Positions 24,499-33,742 of a stretch of 64,000 nt of DNA are shown piece by piece (the stretch's first letter is position 1; every line of letters begins with the position of its first letter). The notes beneath the pieces are model-generated. The model ran no database searches and was not told where the DNA came from. It saw only the letters and a list, made by a program, of their open reading frames with translations. The stretch is from the NCBI GenBank assembly GCA_007753675.1, contig CP036432.1:2826394-2890393 (forward strand), in the 5' to 3' direction. Source of the DNA: Stieleria magnilauensis (GTDB lineage: Bacteria; Planctomycetota; Planctomycetia; Pirellulales; Pirellulaceae). The translations under genes were made by a program, and so were the position numbers.

Positions 24499-25379
24499 GG
24501 CTGCAGTTTATCGGCGAACATCGCGATCGATGGCCGATCGCGGTCCTCTGTCGAGTCCTGGAAGTGACGCGTGCGGCATACTACCGGTTTGTCGCCCGTG
24601 ATCCTAGCGAAACCAAAGTCAAAGAAATGCAGGTCACTCAGGCCATCCACGAAATCCGGTTGGGGAATCACTTCGATTCCTACGGAAGTCCGCGGATGCA
24701 TCGTGAGGTCATTAAGCAAGGCATCCAGTGCTGCCGAAACACCGTAGCCAAATACATGCAGAAGGCCGGAATCCAGGCGAATCGGCGGACTAAGTTCCGA
24801 ATATCGACAACCGATTCCAATCACGATCAGCCGATCGCCCCCAATCGACTCAACCAAGATTTCTCGACAGAAGACATCAATCAAGTCTGGCTTACCGACA
24901 TCACCTACATCCCTACAAAAGAAGGATTCACCTACCTGTGCGCGTTTGTCGACCTGCATTCACGAAAGATCATCGGATGGAAAACCAGTCGTAAGATCGA
25001 TTCCGAGCTGGTGATTGAATCGCTCGATCAAGCGATTGCGTTTCGTTCCCCAAGTGCGGGGTTGATCGTCCACAGCGATCGCGGTTCTCAGTATGCGAGC
25101 GCAGCGTTTCGACGCCGGTTGGCCGAACGTGAACTTGTTCAGAGCATGAGTCGCCGCGGGAACTGCTACGACAACGCACCGATGGAATCTTTCTTCAAGA
25201 GCTACAAGACCGAGGAAGTCCAAGAAGTCTACGGCACCCATGAACACGCCACACGCGGCGTGTCAGATTACATCGAACAATTTTACAACCCTCGCCGCTT
25301 GCACTCGTCACTGGACTACCGAAGTCCAATCGACTTTGAGCAAGCGATTACCAGAACGTCACTCGTTGGTGAAACCTGA
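24465..25379 (+). CDS. IS3-family OrfB transposase, made as OrfAB by -1 frameshift
   Basis: The frame is open from the slippery site at 24459-24466 and reads SDGVLCERKQLRLQFIGEHR and so on, the canonical OrfB start region, so translation by -1 slippage gives OrfAB. The DDE catalytic core is intact: WLTDITYIPT (D), IVHSDRGSQYAS (D) and NAPMESFFKSYK (E). An independent start at 24564 is possible but would remove about 33 conserved residues. I see no inactivating change. Confidence 0.9.
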   Translation, partial: SDGVLCERKQLRLQFIGEHRDRWPIAVLCRVLEVTRAAYYRFVARDPSETKVKEMQVTQAIHEIRLGNHFDSYGSPRMHREVIKQGIQCCRNTVAKYMQKAGIQANRRTKFRISTTDSNHDQPIAPNRLNQDFSTEDINQVWLTDITYIPTKEGFTYLCAFVDLHSRKIIGWKTSRKIDSELVIESLDQAIAFRSPSAGLIVHSDRGSQYASAAFRRRLAERELVQSMSRRGNCYDNAPMESFFKSYKTEEVQEVYGTHEHATRGVSDYIEQFYNPRRLHSSLDYRSPIDFEQAITRTSLVGET

Positions 25380-25447
25380 TCCATCAGGGCTCGCTATTTA
25401 CCTTCCCGTTAAGATCGGTCCACTGTCAACTTTTCGTGGGCAATTCC

Positions 25448-27110
25448 AACGGTTCCTACGAAGTCGTTGAAGTTCTTGGCAAAGGAGGATGCGGCACAGT
25501 ATTCAAGTGCAGGCACAAGCACCTTCAGCGTGAAGCAGCCGTGAAAGTGGTTGTGTTATCCGATGGCAATCCTTTCGCCGAAGCTCACTTCGTTCGCGAG
25601 ATTGAGGTTGTGCGAGAGTTCGGTCACGACCGGATTGCCACCATCTTTGACAGTGGCGTTCTCAACCATGGGTCAAGCATTGTCGGCTGGTTGGCAATGG
25701 AATACCTGTCTGGCGGCCGCATTGACGATTTCGTGTCGAATACAAACGCATCAGAATTCGCGATCCTTTCACTAATCAGAAGCGTCGTGTCGACGTTGTC
25801 AGACGCTCATCAATCAGGAATCCTGCATCACGACATCAAACCCGGTAATATCCTGATGTCCGAACGTGGGGAACCGCACCTAACGGACTTTGGATTGGCA
25901 AGGATTGCGGGAAGCCATGACTTGGAAGGCCCCCACGGTCCGATCGGAACGCCCGGCTACATCGCCCCAGAACTCAAAGACAGGACCGGGCGCCCCGGCG
26001 TGACTTCCGAGATATACAGTTTGGGAGTCGTACTTAGAAAACTGTTGGGTCGAATGTCTGACGTTCCGGCAAGTGCGCCAGGCACGCGAACACCCAAACG
26101 ACGCCACGATTTCGTGGGATGGCGATCACGCGATCTGGATGCCGTCTTGGCGCGGATGACAGCGGACAATCCAAAGGATCGGTATTCGTCGCTTCCGCTA
26201 CTATCTGCGGACATCGACTGCCTCATTGAGGGAGATTTGGTTGCGGTTCGACCAGTTTCGCTGGTCGAAAAAGGCGCCCGATGGATACGCCGAAACCCTA
26301 CGCTGGCGATTCTTTGGAGCGTCATCGCAGCGACATTGCTGATGGCTTTTGTTCTCCTGACAGTGAACGTCACTTCAAGATACAGGCATGCACGAAAAGT
26401 CGACCAGCAGAATCAAGAACTCCTCGCCAGAGAACAGCAACTGAGGAGGGCAACGGTAAGTTCGCGTCTTAGATCGATTCAGTCGCTCCTGGGACGCAAT
26501 CGGATTGTGGCGAAGCAGCAGCTTGAAGATGAATCGCTCTTTCCACTTGGAGATCGCGGTTTCGCATGGAAGTTCCTACATTCGGAGGCGACCGACGTTG
26601 CGTATGACTTGTCCGAATTAGACGGTGGATTTGGTGGGATCTATCAGGTCAGGTTCTCGCCTGACAACAGAAAACTTGTCGTATGCAGCAAGCCAAGAAG
26701 TCTTTCGCTCGTCGACGTGGTTCATCGAACTAGGATTGTCGTGCCTTGTGATTTGCGGCTTGCCGGAACCCTGCTTTCTCACCCGGCGATGACATCTTTT
26801 TACTGCCAGGAGTCCAGTGGCAACTTGTTGGAAATCTCCTGGGAGTCCGGTGCGATCCTGCGCCGCATCGATCTGCCAGTGCCAACGCGAGCAAAGATGG
26901 CTTTAACATCACGAGGCCACCAAAGCTATGGGCTCACCAAAGAAGGGTCCCCATTTCGAATCGATTTGGCGTCGGAAACTGCTCTGACTGGGAGCAATCC
27001 AATTGACGCCGTCCCCGCCGGCTTGTGGCTCACTCCAGATGACCAGGTCCTGCATTGTGTGACCCGAAAAGGTATTTGGCATCGCTGGGATACGGGTACG
27101 CTTGAAGAGC
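25448..27110 (+). pseudogene. Ser/Thr kinase domain and first WD40 part, flanked by two IS elements
   Basis: The kinase domain is largely intact: glycine loop GKGGCG, catalytic Lys in AAVKVV, HHDIKPGN in place of HRDxKxxN, DFGLA, GTPGYIAPE. A membrane anchor near residue 290-310 (LAILWSVIAATLLMAFVLLTV) follows, then a coiled-coil linker and the first WD40-like strands (VRFSPDNRKLVV). The frame is cut at 27110 by an IS256 element. The H to H change in HRD and the intact lysine and DFG suggest it could still phosphorylate if expressed. A GTG at 25436 in the IS3 end could serve as a new start. Confidence 0.82.
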
Positions 27111-28485
27111 GGGCCTGTCCAAAACTTTGTGTCACCGGTTCAGTTGTTTAGTATCGGTGGCTCGGCGGCAGGCGGTCCTCAAAGAGGATTGCAAAGTGGT
27201 TGAGTGCTTGCTTCCAATACTTGATCGGGCGGGTCCAGCGTTTGGATGCCTCCATGATCGCCATATAGATCAACTTGGTTGCTGAGTCCTGGCTCGGGTA
27301 GATCTTGCGGTTCTTAGTAAACTTGCGAATCGTGCTGTTGACCGACTCGATTGCGTTGGTCGTGTAGATCACCTTACGAATCTCGGGCGGGAAGTCAAAC
27401 AGTGTGATGATGTCCGTCCACTTATTTCGCCACTGCCGCGAGATCGTCGGATACTTCTTGTCCCATTTCTCCGAGAACCGCTCCAGTTCGCTTTCAGCCT
27501 CTTCGGTTGTCGATGCGCGGTAGATTGATTTTAGATCACCTGCGACTGCCTTGCTGTCTTCATGCGAGACGTAGCGAAGGGCGGCGCGAACCAGGTGCAC
27601 CAAGCAAAGCTGAATTCGAGCTTGTGGAAAGGCGGCTCGAATGGCTTCGGGGAACCCGGCAAGGCCGTCGACACAGCATACGAAGATGTCGGAAAGTCCG
27701 CGGTTTTTCAGGTCGGTTAAGCAGTTCAACCAGAATTTCGCCCCCTCGGTTTCAGCGATCCAGAGGCCCAAGAGCTCTTTCTTACCATCCAGATTGATTC
27801 CCAAAGCAACGTAAATCGTGTGGGGGCTGACCTTGGCCGATGCACCCCGAACGTTGACGACGATCCCATCGAAATAGACGATCGGACACACCGGATCGAG
27901 ACGCCTCGACTGCCAAGTCTTTAGCTCGGCTTCCAGGTCCTCGGTGACGCTAGCGATCAGCGTTGGTGAAACATCCACGCCGTAGAGGTCTTTGACGATC
28001 TGCTGGATGTCGCGGGTGGTCAATCCTTTTGCGTAGAGGGCCAGGATTTTGTCATCGAATCCATCAATGCGACGCCGGTGCTTTTCAATGATCTTCGGCT
28101 CAAACGTCGAGTCTCGATCCCGAGGTGTTTCGATCTCCAGTTCCCCAAAGTCACCCTTGAGCTTCTTTGAAGAATGTCCGTTGCGACAGTTGTTTCGTTT
28201 TTCTTTGGAAGGCGTGCTGCCGGAGGCCGGTTCGGATTGTTCTTGATCGAGATGGTGATCGAGTTCGGAGTTGAGCATCGTTTCGATGCCCGACTTCATC
28301 ATTGTTTTGACCAATGCATTCAATTCACCGATGCTCGAAGCATTGCGAGCAAATTCAGCAGCAAGTTGTTCGACTTGCTCTTTCGTCTTGGAATCCATGG
28401 GAAGGGGCTCCTGCAGGAGAAGGTGTTTGGGTCAGCTTACAGTTATTGCTGGCAAACACAAAATTCCTGACAGGCCCTGAAGAGC
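27103..28485 (-). mobile_element. IS256-family insertion sequence with 8-bp target duplication
   Basis: The ends 27111-27132 and 28456-28477 are inverted repeats beginning GGGCCTGTC and sharing the TTTGTGT block. The target duplication is TGAAGAGC at 27103-27110 and 28478-28485. The element is 1367 bp. Removing it together with one duplication copy restores the kinase-WD40 reading frame exactly (…GTLEE then LQQSNIF…). Confidence 0.93.
27148..28398 (-). CDS. IS256-family (MULE-type) transposase
   Basis: A 416-residue transposase, apparently intact, transcribed opposite to the host kinase gene. Recognisable segments are RDRDSTFEPKIIEKHRRR, the first catalytic Asp in PIVYFDGIVV, the second in VCCVDGLAGFPEAI, and the conserved TTNAIESVNSTIRKFTKNR carrying the catalytic Glu. 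The length is typical of the family. Confidence 0.93.
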   Translation of the reverse strand: MDSKTKEQVEQLAAEFARNASSIGELNALVKTMMKSGIETMLNSELDHHLDQEQSEPASGSTPSKEKRNNCRNGHSSKKLKGDFGELEIETPRDRDSTFEPKIIEKHRRRIDGFDDKILALYAKGLTTRDIQQIVKDLYGVDVSPTLIASVTEDLEAELKTWQSRRLDPVCPIVYFDGIVVNVRGASAKVSPHTIYVALGINLDGKKELLGLWIAETEGAKFWLNCLTDLKNRGLSDIFVCCVDGLAGFPEAIRAAFPQARIQLCLVHLVRAALRYVSHEDSKAVAGDLKSIYRASTTEEAESELERFSEKWDKKYPTISRQWRNKWTDIITLFDFPPEIRKVIYTTNAIESVNSTIRKFTKNRKIYPSQDSATKLIYMAIMEASKRWTRPIKYWKQALNHFAILFEDRLPPSHRY

Positions 28486-29933
28486 TGCAGCAAAGCAACA
28501 TTTTTGATGCTCTCGATCCAGAGGCTATCCTTCTCGATTCAACCAAACGCACGCTGAGAGCAGCGGAAGCGAATTATGAAATGGATTTCGGCCTCTGTAT
28601 CGTTCTCGGGCTCGACAATGGAATAGCAATAGTCGCTTGGCCCGGCTCGCCTCGAAGTTATTCTTTGATCGCTCGATCCTCGCCGCTGACAAGCCATTTC
28701 GCATTTAGGCCCAGGTCACAATGCGTCATACCGGACGGACGAGGCGGGCTCCTCTTCTCAGTATTCGATCCGGCAAATCAAGAAACGATCGGCGCAGTCA
28801 CGGATAGCGTTCTTGCCGCAGCCGTTTCTTCTGATAACAGATGGACTGCTACCGGTGGGAGCAAGGGCAAGCTCTTCGTAAGGCGAATCCGAGATCCAAG
28901 TGAAAGGACTCGGCGATTGCAAACGTTTACTGGAGAAGATCGTGGGTACGGTCCCCCAGTGCGTACCGTCCAATTGACGGCATCCGGTGAAACGCTCGTT
29001 TGCCATCGAGAGGGCTGGTGCGCGGTGGTCGATGTGGAAACAGACCGAGTCCTCGAGGGCTTTCAAATCAACAACTCCCAATTTTCGACGATCGCCTATT
29101 CTCGAAAGAACCAATTGGCCGTGCTGGGCTTTCGAACTCCCGGGAGCAAGGTTGTCGCAATGCGGAGACGCGAGGATGGGGGCTTCTGCGATCAGGAACT
29201 GTCATCGGCGGGAATATCGGAATCCTCAGGCCCTTTTTGTCCACCTCCAAAGCCTGCTTTTGAAATCGAATGCGATGCAAATGTCACGTCGTTGTGCTTT
29301 TCACAGGATGAAGACGTACTACTCGTGGCGCTGCGAAACGGGGAGTTGTTCACGGCTGATGCTTTGACAGGAAAGATTCTTACGCACTGTAGCCTTCTCG
29401 AAGGGAAATCGGCTTGTCTTTCAATGTCAGCGGTAGCGGGTGGAATCTTGTGCGGTGGAGCGGATGGTAGAATCCACCTCGTCAACGTCGGAGATGGAAC
29501 GATCGAGGCGTCGTGGCGAGCCGGCGAAAGTCGCATCTACTCATTGACGGTCAACAGCGACGAATCCCTGATCTACAGCGGGATGGCAACCGGTGTGATT
29601 CGGGTTTTCGACCCCGAGGGAAAGCTTCGCCGCCAAATGTCGGGACATCAAGGCCGAGTTCTATCGCTAGCGTTAAGCAACGATGGTGAAACATTGGCCA
29701 GCGGAAGTGCGGACCACAGGATCGTGCTCTGGGACACGCGCAGCGGAGAAATGCAACTGCTGCTGAATCGGCACACCGACTCCGTGACGGACCTGTGTTT
29801 TTCAAAGGACGATTCAGAGCTCTGGTCCACATCGGCTGAAGGGACCGTCTACAGATGGAACTCGCAGGACAGCGACGGCTCCATTTCAAGAACTCCCGAT
29901 CATTCTGAAACTCCCAAGAGCCCCCCCGAGTGA
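28486..29933 (+). pseudogene. 3' WD40 part of the kinase gene, beyond the IS256
   Basis: The frame continues from the IS256 target site with LQQSNIFDALDPEAILLDST and reads through WD40-type repeats to the stop at 29931-29933. Clear repeats near the end are GHQGRVLSLALSNDGETLAS with DHRIVLWDTRSGE, and HTDSVTDLCFSKDDSELWST with VYRWNSQD. Together with the parts at 23913 and 25448 it represents one gene of about 4.6 kb. The last 100 bp and the downstream 250 bp are duplicated at 31321-31672. Confidence 0.82.
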
Positions 29934-30184
29934 TGGACTCCTGGCGAAGTGCAATGCATTGAACGCAATGCGCTCGTTTTCGATCCGTATTCTTGTCGCT
30001 TGACCCGTTGCAGTTTCGTCCGAGGCGGGACGTCCAAATCGAGCATCTGGAACGTGAGTTCTCACGGCGATTCCTGTCTCTCGTCCGATTTTTCGAGATT
30101 TCCTGACGCTTCGCACGCAAATCGGTTCAGGGGTAGCCGTGGAGATCTCATTTCAACCAATCGGCAGGACTTCAAGCACCATGA
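29831..30184 (+). repeat. 350-bp leader repeat, copy 1
   Basis: The 3' end of the WD40 gene plus the intergenic leader and the first codon of the following gene match 31321-31672 over about 350 bp with scattered substitutions and a small indel. The leader ends in CAAGCACCATGATTC in both copies, so the ATG at 30181 is the equivalent of the start at 31669. Confidence 0.88.
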
Positions 30185-30858
30185 TTCGCGCTTTTCTATT
30201 TCTGGCATCATTCATTGCCCCAGCCACCTGCAGTGCAGGACTACACGCAGGGGCAATGAAGTGTGGCCTGGCCATACTGTTCTCAATTTCAATGCTCTCG
30301 ATCGGCCAAGCAGGTCTTATGCTCCCTTCTGGAATCTCATCGCAGGGGAATTTCAGCAATTCTACAAAATTAATTTTCGACGGCGAAATTCCCGCCGAAG
30401 TTTCTTTCTGGTCAAGCCCGACAACCGTCTACTGGTCGCAGCAAACTGGTGCTAGCGGTGTTTCATTTACAATTGATTATGGCGAACTCTTCAATCTAGA
30501 CGATCTTCTAATTTCCGTCGATAACAACGACTCTTATAAAATCGATTACTCAGCGAATGGCGTTGACTTCTTGTCATTGACAGAGATTCAGATTGGTGAC
30601 GGCGACGTAGGTTTCGGCATGGATACGATGAGTACCGATTCGAGTAGTGGTGAATACGTCGCAAATATTGACTTCGCTCCAGTCAATGCACGACACATCA
30701 GGATCTATGCATCAGGAGGCGACGGAAGATATTCAATCGGAGAGTTGCAGGCCTTTGGAACCACACTCGGAAGCGTAAATGCTGTGCCAGAGCCTTCTAG
30801 TCTAGCTCTGTTCTCGCTCGTCGGTCTATGCGCAGTGGTCAGACGCAGACGGACTTAG
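30181..30858 (+). CDS. PEP-CTERM exported protein
   Basis: A 225-residue secreted protein. An N-terminal hydrophobic signal is followed by a second signal-like segment (ILFSISMLSIGQAG). The mature part is beta-rich (NFSNSTKLIFDGEIPAEVSF, RHIRIYASGGDGRYSIGELQ), similar to discoidin-like carbohydrate-binding domains. The C-terminus is a PEP-CTERM sorting signal: VPEPSSLALFSLVGLCAVV, then RRRRT. The conserved start in the duplicated leader supports ATG 30181; ATG 30256 is an alternative. An exosortase is not in the window. It follows the kinase-WD40 gene and shares a leader with the LamG gene. Confidence 0.8.
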   Translation: MIRAFLFLASFIAPATCSAGLHAGAMKCGLAILFSISMLSIGQAGLMLPSGISSQGNFSNSTKLIFDGEIPAEVSFWSSPTTVYWSQQTGASGVSFTIDYGELFNLDDLLISVDNNDSYKIDYSANGVDFLSLTEIQIGDGDVGFGMDTMSTDSSSGEYVANIDFAPVNARHIRIYASGGDGRYSIGELQAFGTTLGSVNAVPEPSSLALFSLVGLCAVVRRRRT

Positions 30859-31320
30859 CATTTGCCATTGCGGAAATCTCCACACGAGCGTTGACTTCGT
30901 TTGCGGCCTCTTTGTGCAAATTGCGCCGTCCGTGATGCCTGGCTGTGCAATTGCCAAATGTTGACGGGCCAGCAAAAAGTCAGCGATATTGGCCGGGTTT
31001 GATTTTGAACCTAGGGTCAACGTTCGGTAACTCGAAAGTCTTCCGGGCTGGGAACTGGGCACGACGATGGTTGATTGTGGGACAAAAGAACGGCGGACTA
31101 GCCCTCAACCACCGCTGCCTTGAAAACTTCTCGAGGATGGACAAGCGATACATCAAGAGCGCCAACCGTTACAACGACCGCGCATTGCACACGATGTTTG
31201 CATATTCTCCTCCATGTGTTCAGTTAGCCGACGCAAGCGTAAGCAGCCTACCGGCACAACTGGTAGTTTCTGAGCGATGCTTGTGGTTCCATTGGGAGAG
31301 TCGAAAGAAAAGGTGTCTTA
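30859..31320. other. Intergenic region between the two secreted-protein genes
   Basis: About 460 bp with no supported gene. The 3' part joins the duplicated leader at 31321. Codon-like stretches around 31110-31200 show no family features. The left breakpoint of the second leader copy lies at about 31320. Confidence 0.5.
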
Positions 31321-31420
31321 TCGGCCGAAGCAACCATCTACGGAAAGAATTCGCAGGACAGCGACGCTTCCATTTCAAGAACTCCCGAACGTTCTGAAAT
31401 TCGCAAGAGTCCCCCGAGTG
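31321..31420 (+). pseudogene. Ghost of a lost WD40-kinase 3' end
   Basis: Read in the WD40 frame this stretch gives SAEATIYGKNSQDSDASISR followed by TPERSEIRKSPPS, parallel to the last residues of the kinase-WD40 gene (SAEGTVYRWNSQDSDGSISR then TPDHSETPKSPPE). It has no upstream counterpart, so it is the last remnant of a second kinase gene. The frame then drifts from the original stop. Confidence 0.78.
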
Positions 31421-31672
31421 ATGGACTTCTGGCGAAGTGCAATGCGCTGATCGCAATGCGCTCGTTTTCAATCCGTATTCTTGTCGCTTGACCCGTTGCA
31501 GTTTCGTCCGAGGCGGGACGCCTAAATCGAGCATCTGGAACGTGAGTTCTCACGGCGATTCTTGTCGTTCGTCCGATTTTTCGAGATTCCCTGACGCATC
31601 TCTCGCAAATCGGTTCAGGGGTAGCCGTGGAGATCTCATTTCAACTAATCGGCAGGATTTCAAGCACCATGA
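31321..31672 (+). repeat. 350-bp leader repeat, copy 2
   Basis: The matching partner of 29831-30184. It supplies the leader and the start codon of the LamG-domain gene. Confidence 0.88.
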
Positions 31673-33486
31673 TTCCCCAATTCTTCAGTTGTGCTCGAGC
31701 AATTTTGATGTTCGCAGCCTTTCTGCCTGCCGTCGCCATCGGACAAGTGCCCACGCTGGACGCACTGAAGCAGTTTCCGTCAGCGGAAAGTGCGTTTCAG
31801 GTTCGCATGAAACGCGCAGTCGCGGAACGCGATCGTTATCGCGAGGCAAACCGTGACGCTCACCTGATTGTTGGTCGGGTACAGCTCCAGGGAAACGATG
31901 ATCCGGAATCGGTCAGATCGCAGATGATCATTGTTCAAGAAGGCTTCTTTGTGGATGTGATCCGCGATCTAAAAATGCCGATTGGTTTCCGGCACGCGGA
32001 CTACAAACCTCTCGATTTCACGCTTCCGGAAGCTGCCGTGCCGGAGGAAAACGGCATCATCGATGTTGGCATCGTAAAAATGTCCAAGGCCTCGTTGGCC
32101 GACAAGGGGCGCATTACCGGAAAACTGATGCTGGAAGCAACGGACGATGCTGGCGCCGCCAGAGTGAGCGTCACACTCAGCACTCCTCGGGCGAATACGC
32201 CGTCCAATGGTACCGAAGGCGTCGGCCGCAAACATAGGAGTATGACACTGAAAGTCGGTCGGGACGGAACCGTACAGTCCGAGCCTGTGAGCGAAGGCGA
32301 TTATTACATTGGTCTGAGTGCCGATGGCCATGTCAGTACAAGTCGGCGGGTGACGGTGAATGCCGGTGAAGACACCGATTTCGGACATGTCGGACTGGAG
32401 TTGCCCCGAAAAATCAAGATCACGTATCGGGTACTCGAGACAGGCGATAGCAACTTCGCCGAAAGCCCGGAAATGGTGAAGGCCTTTCCCGCTGGTCATC
32501 GCTGGAAAGCCACGCCGGACATCTACGGCTGGGATCTCGAATTCGAACAATCGGGAGGCAAAATTGCGTTTTCTTATTCCTATGGGCCGTGCCAAATCAA
32601 GGATCTTGGTCCCGGAACGCTGGACGATCACCTTGATGCCTTGCCGGAAGCAGCAACGGACTCCCCGCGAGGCATGGAAGTCACATCGGGCCACGTTTAC
32701 TTGCTCAACCAAAAGCATTGGAAGCACGCCGTGCTGTTTCGTGCGGAGATCGACGGGAAGGTCGAACCGAGTGAGAAGATGTCGTCCGATGTTGGCATCA
32801 CGGCGGGCAGCCCTCAGCTTCCAAACGTGATCGCTCATTACGAGTTCGAAGGCAACGCCAACGATCTAAACGGCACCGGATCCGCATTCGACCTGAGGAA
32901 TACCCAGTTCAACAACGGATCGCTAGTGCTGAACGGGCAGTACGAGCATTCTGGCAGTGCTTTGGGGTACCGGGCCATTGCCAGTACGCCGGACCAAAGC
33001 TACGACTCGTTCACCGTGGCTGTTCGATTTAAGGCCCAATCGTTCGATGGTCGCAACAAAACGATTCTCTGTGGCGGCAGGTCTTACCGTTGGTTTCAAA
33101 TTTGTGCCGGCCAAGGCAATGCCGTCAGCGTAACGCTCAATAATCAACGCATCAGTCACACGTTTGAGAACCTCAAGTTACGCCCGGGACGCTGGCATCA
33201 GATTGCCTGTGCCGTCGATATCCCCAAGGGAATTGTGGCGGTGGTTCTCGACCGCAATCGCGCGGAAGTGTTTCGGCTTCCGCCGGGCTTCAAGCTCGAC
33301 GTGGTCGGCTCAAGTGGCGAAGAAAGCGATAAAAACTGGATGTTCACCAACTATTCTTTTGGCGACGCGTTTTACGGTCTGATTGATGAGTTGACAATCC
33401 TGAAGGGCACGATGTCAGCGGCTGCGTTCAGAGAGACGATTGCGAAGTTGAAGGAAAATACTTCCGCTTCGACAAGTAGCAACTGA
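31669..33486 (+). CDS. Secreted LamG-domain protein
   Basis: A 605-residue exported protein. The signal peptide is MIPQFFSCARAILMFAAFL to VAIG. The N-terminal half (about 30-380) includes a segment resembling carboxypeptidase-regulatory or Ig-like modules (KGRITGKLMLEATDDAGAAR, RRVTVNAGEDTDFGHVGLEL). The C-terminal 220 residues form a LamG/concanavalin-like jelly roll: ANDLNGTGSAFDLRNTQF, SYDSFTVAVRFKAQSFDG, LRPGRWHQIACAVD and GLIDELTILKGTMS. The start is taken from the ATG conserved in the duplicated leader. It lies downstream of the PEP-CTERM gene and of the broken kinase operon. Confidence 0.82.
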   Translation: MIPQFFSCARAILMFAAFLPAVAIGQVPTLDALKQFPSAESAFQVRMKRAVAERDRYREANRDAHLIVGRVQLQGNDDPESVRSQMIIVQEGFFVDVIRDLKMPIGFRHADYKPLDFTLPEAAVPEENGIIDVGIVKMSKASLADKGRITGKLMLEATDDAGAARVSVTLSTPRANTPSNGTEGVGRKHRSMTLKVGRDGTVQSEPVSEGDYYIGLSADGHVSTSRRVTVNAGEDTDFGHVGLELPRKIKITYRVLETGDSNFAESPEMVKAFPAGHRWKATPDIYGWDLEFEQSGGKIAFSYSYGPCQIKDLGPGTLDDHLDALPEAATDSPRGMEVTSGHVYLLNQKHWKHAVLFRAEIDGKVEPSEKMSSDVGITAGSPQLPNVIAHYEFEGNANDLNGTGSAFDLRNTQFNNGSLVLNGQYEHSGSALGYRAIASTPDQSYDSFTVAVRFKAQSFDGRNKTILCGGRSYRWFQICAGQGNAVSVTLNNQRISHTFENLKLRPGRWHQIACAVDIPKGIVAVVLDRNRAEVFRLPPGFKLDVVGSSGEESDKNWMFTNYSFGDAFYGLIDELTILKGTMSAAAFRETIAKLKENTSASTSSN

Positions 33487-33742
33487 CCACTAGCGCTCAA
33501 TCAATCGTTCCCCTGATTCAGATCCATTTTGAAAAACTCAAAAGCCCTTTGAGTATTGCCATTACAAGTTGAGGGGTATATGGCCGACGTGAAGCCAGGT
33601 GAAAGTGGTGTGAACGGACGTGCAAAAACGCAGCGGCCGGAGGAGACCGATCGGCGATTGGAAAACGTAGCGCCCAACCGATTTTGCGATACATAGCATT
33701 GATACATTTCGACGAGGCTTCGCCCAATGCCTTGCCACCGGA

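Larger units (their letters stand above)
24142..25445 (+). mobile_element. IS3-family insertion sequence inside the kinase gene
   Basis: The inverted repeats 24146-24168 and 25419-25441 are identical over 23 bp (GCCCACGAAAAGTTGACAG and following). The identity continues outward through AATT, which I read as a 4-bp target duplication (24142-24145 and 25442-25445), palindromic by chance. The element is 1296 bp and carries orfA and orfB with an A7G slippery site between them, as in active IS3 members. It lies in the 5' part of the kinase gene. Confidence 0.85.

Noticed and set aside
28314..28485. The extension of the WD40 frame into the IS256 end
   Set aside because: These codons belong to the IS256 end and its target duplication, not to the host gene.
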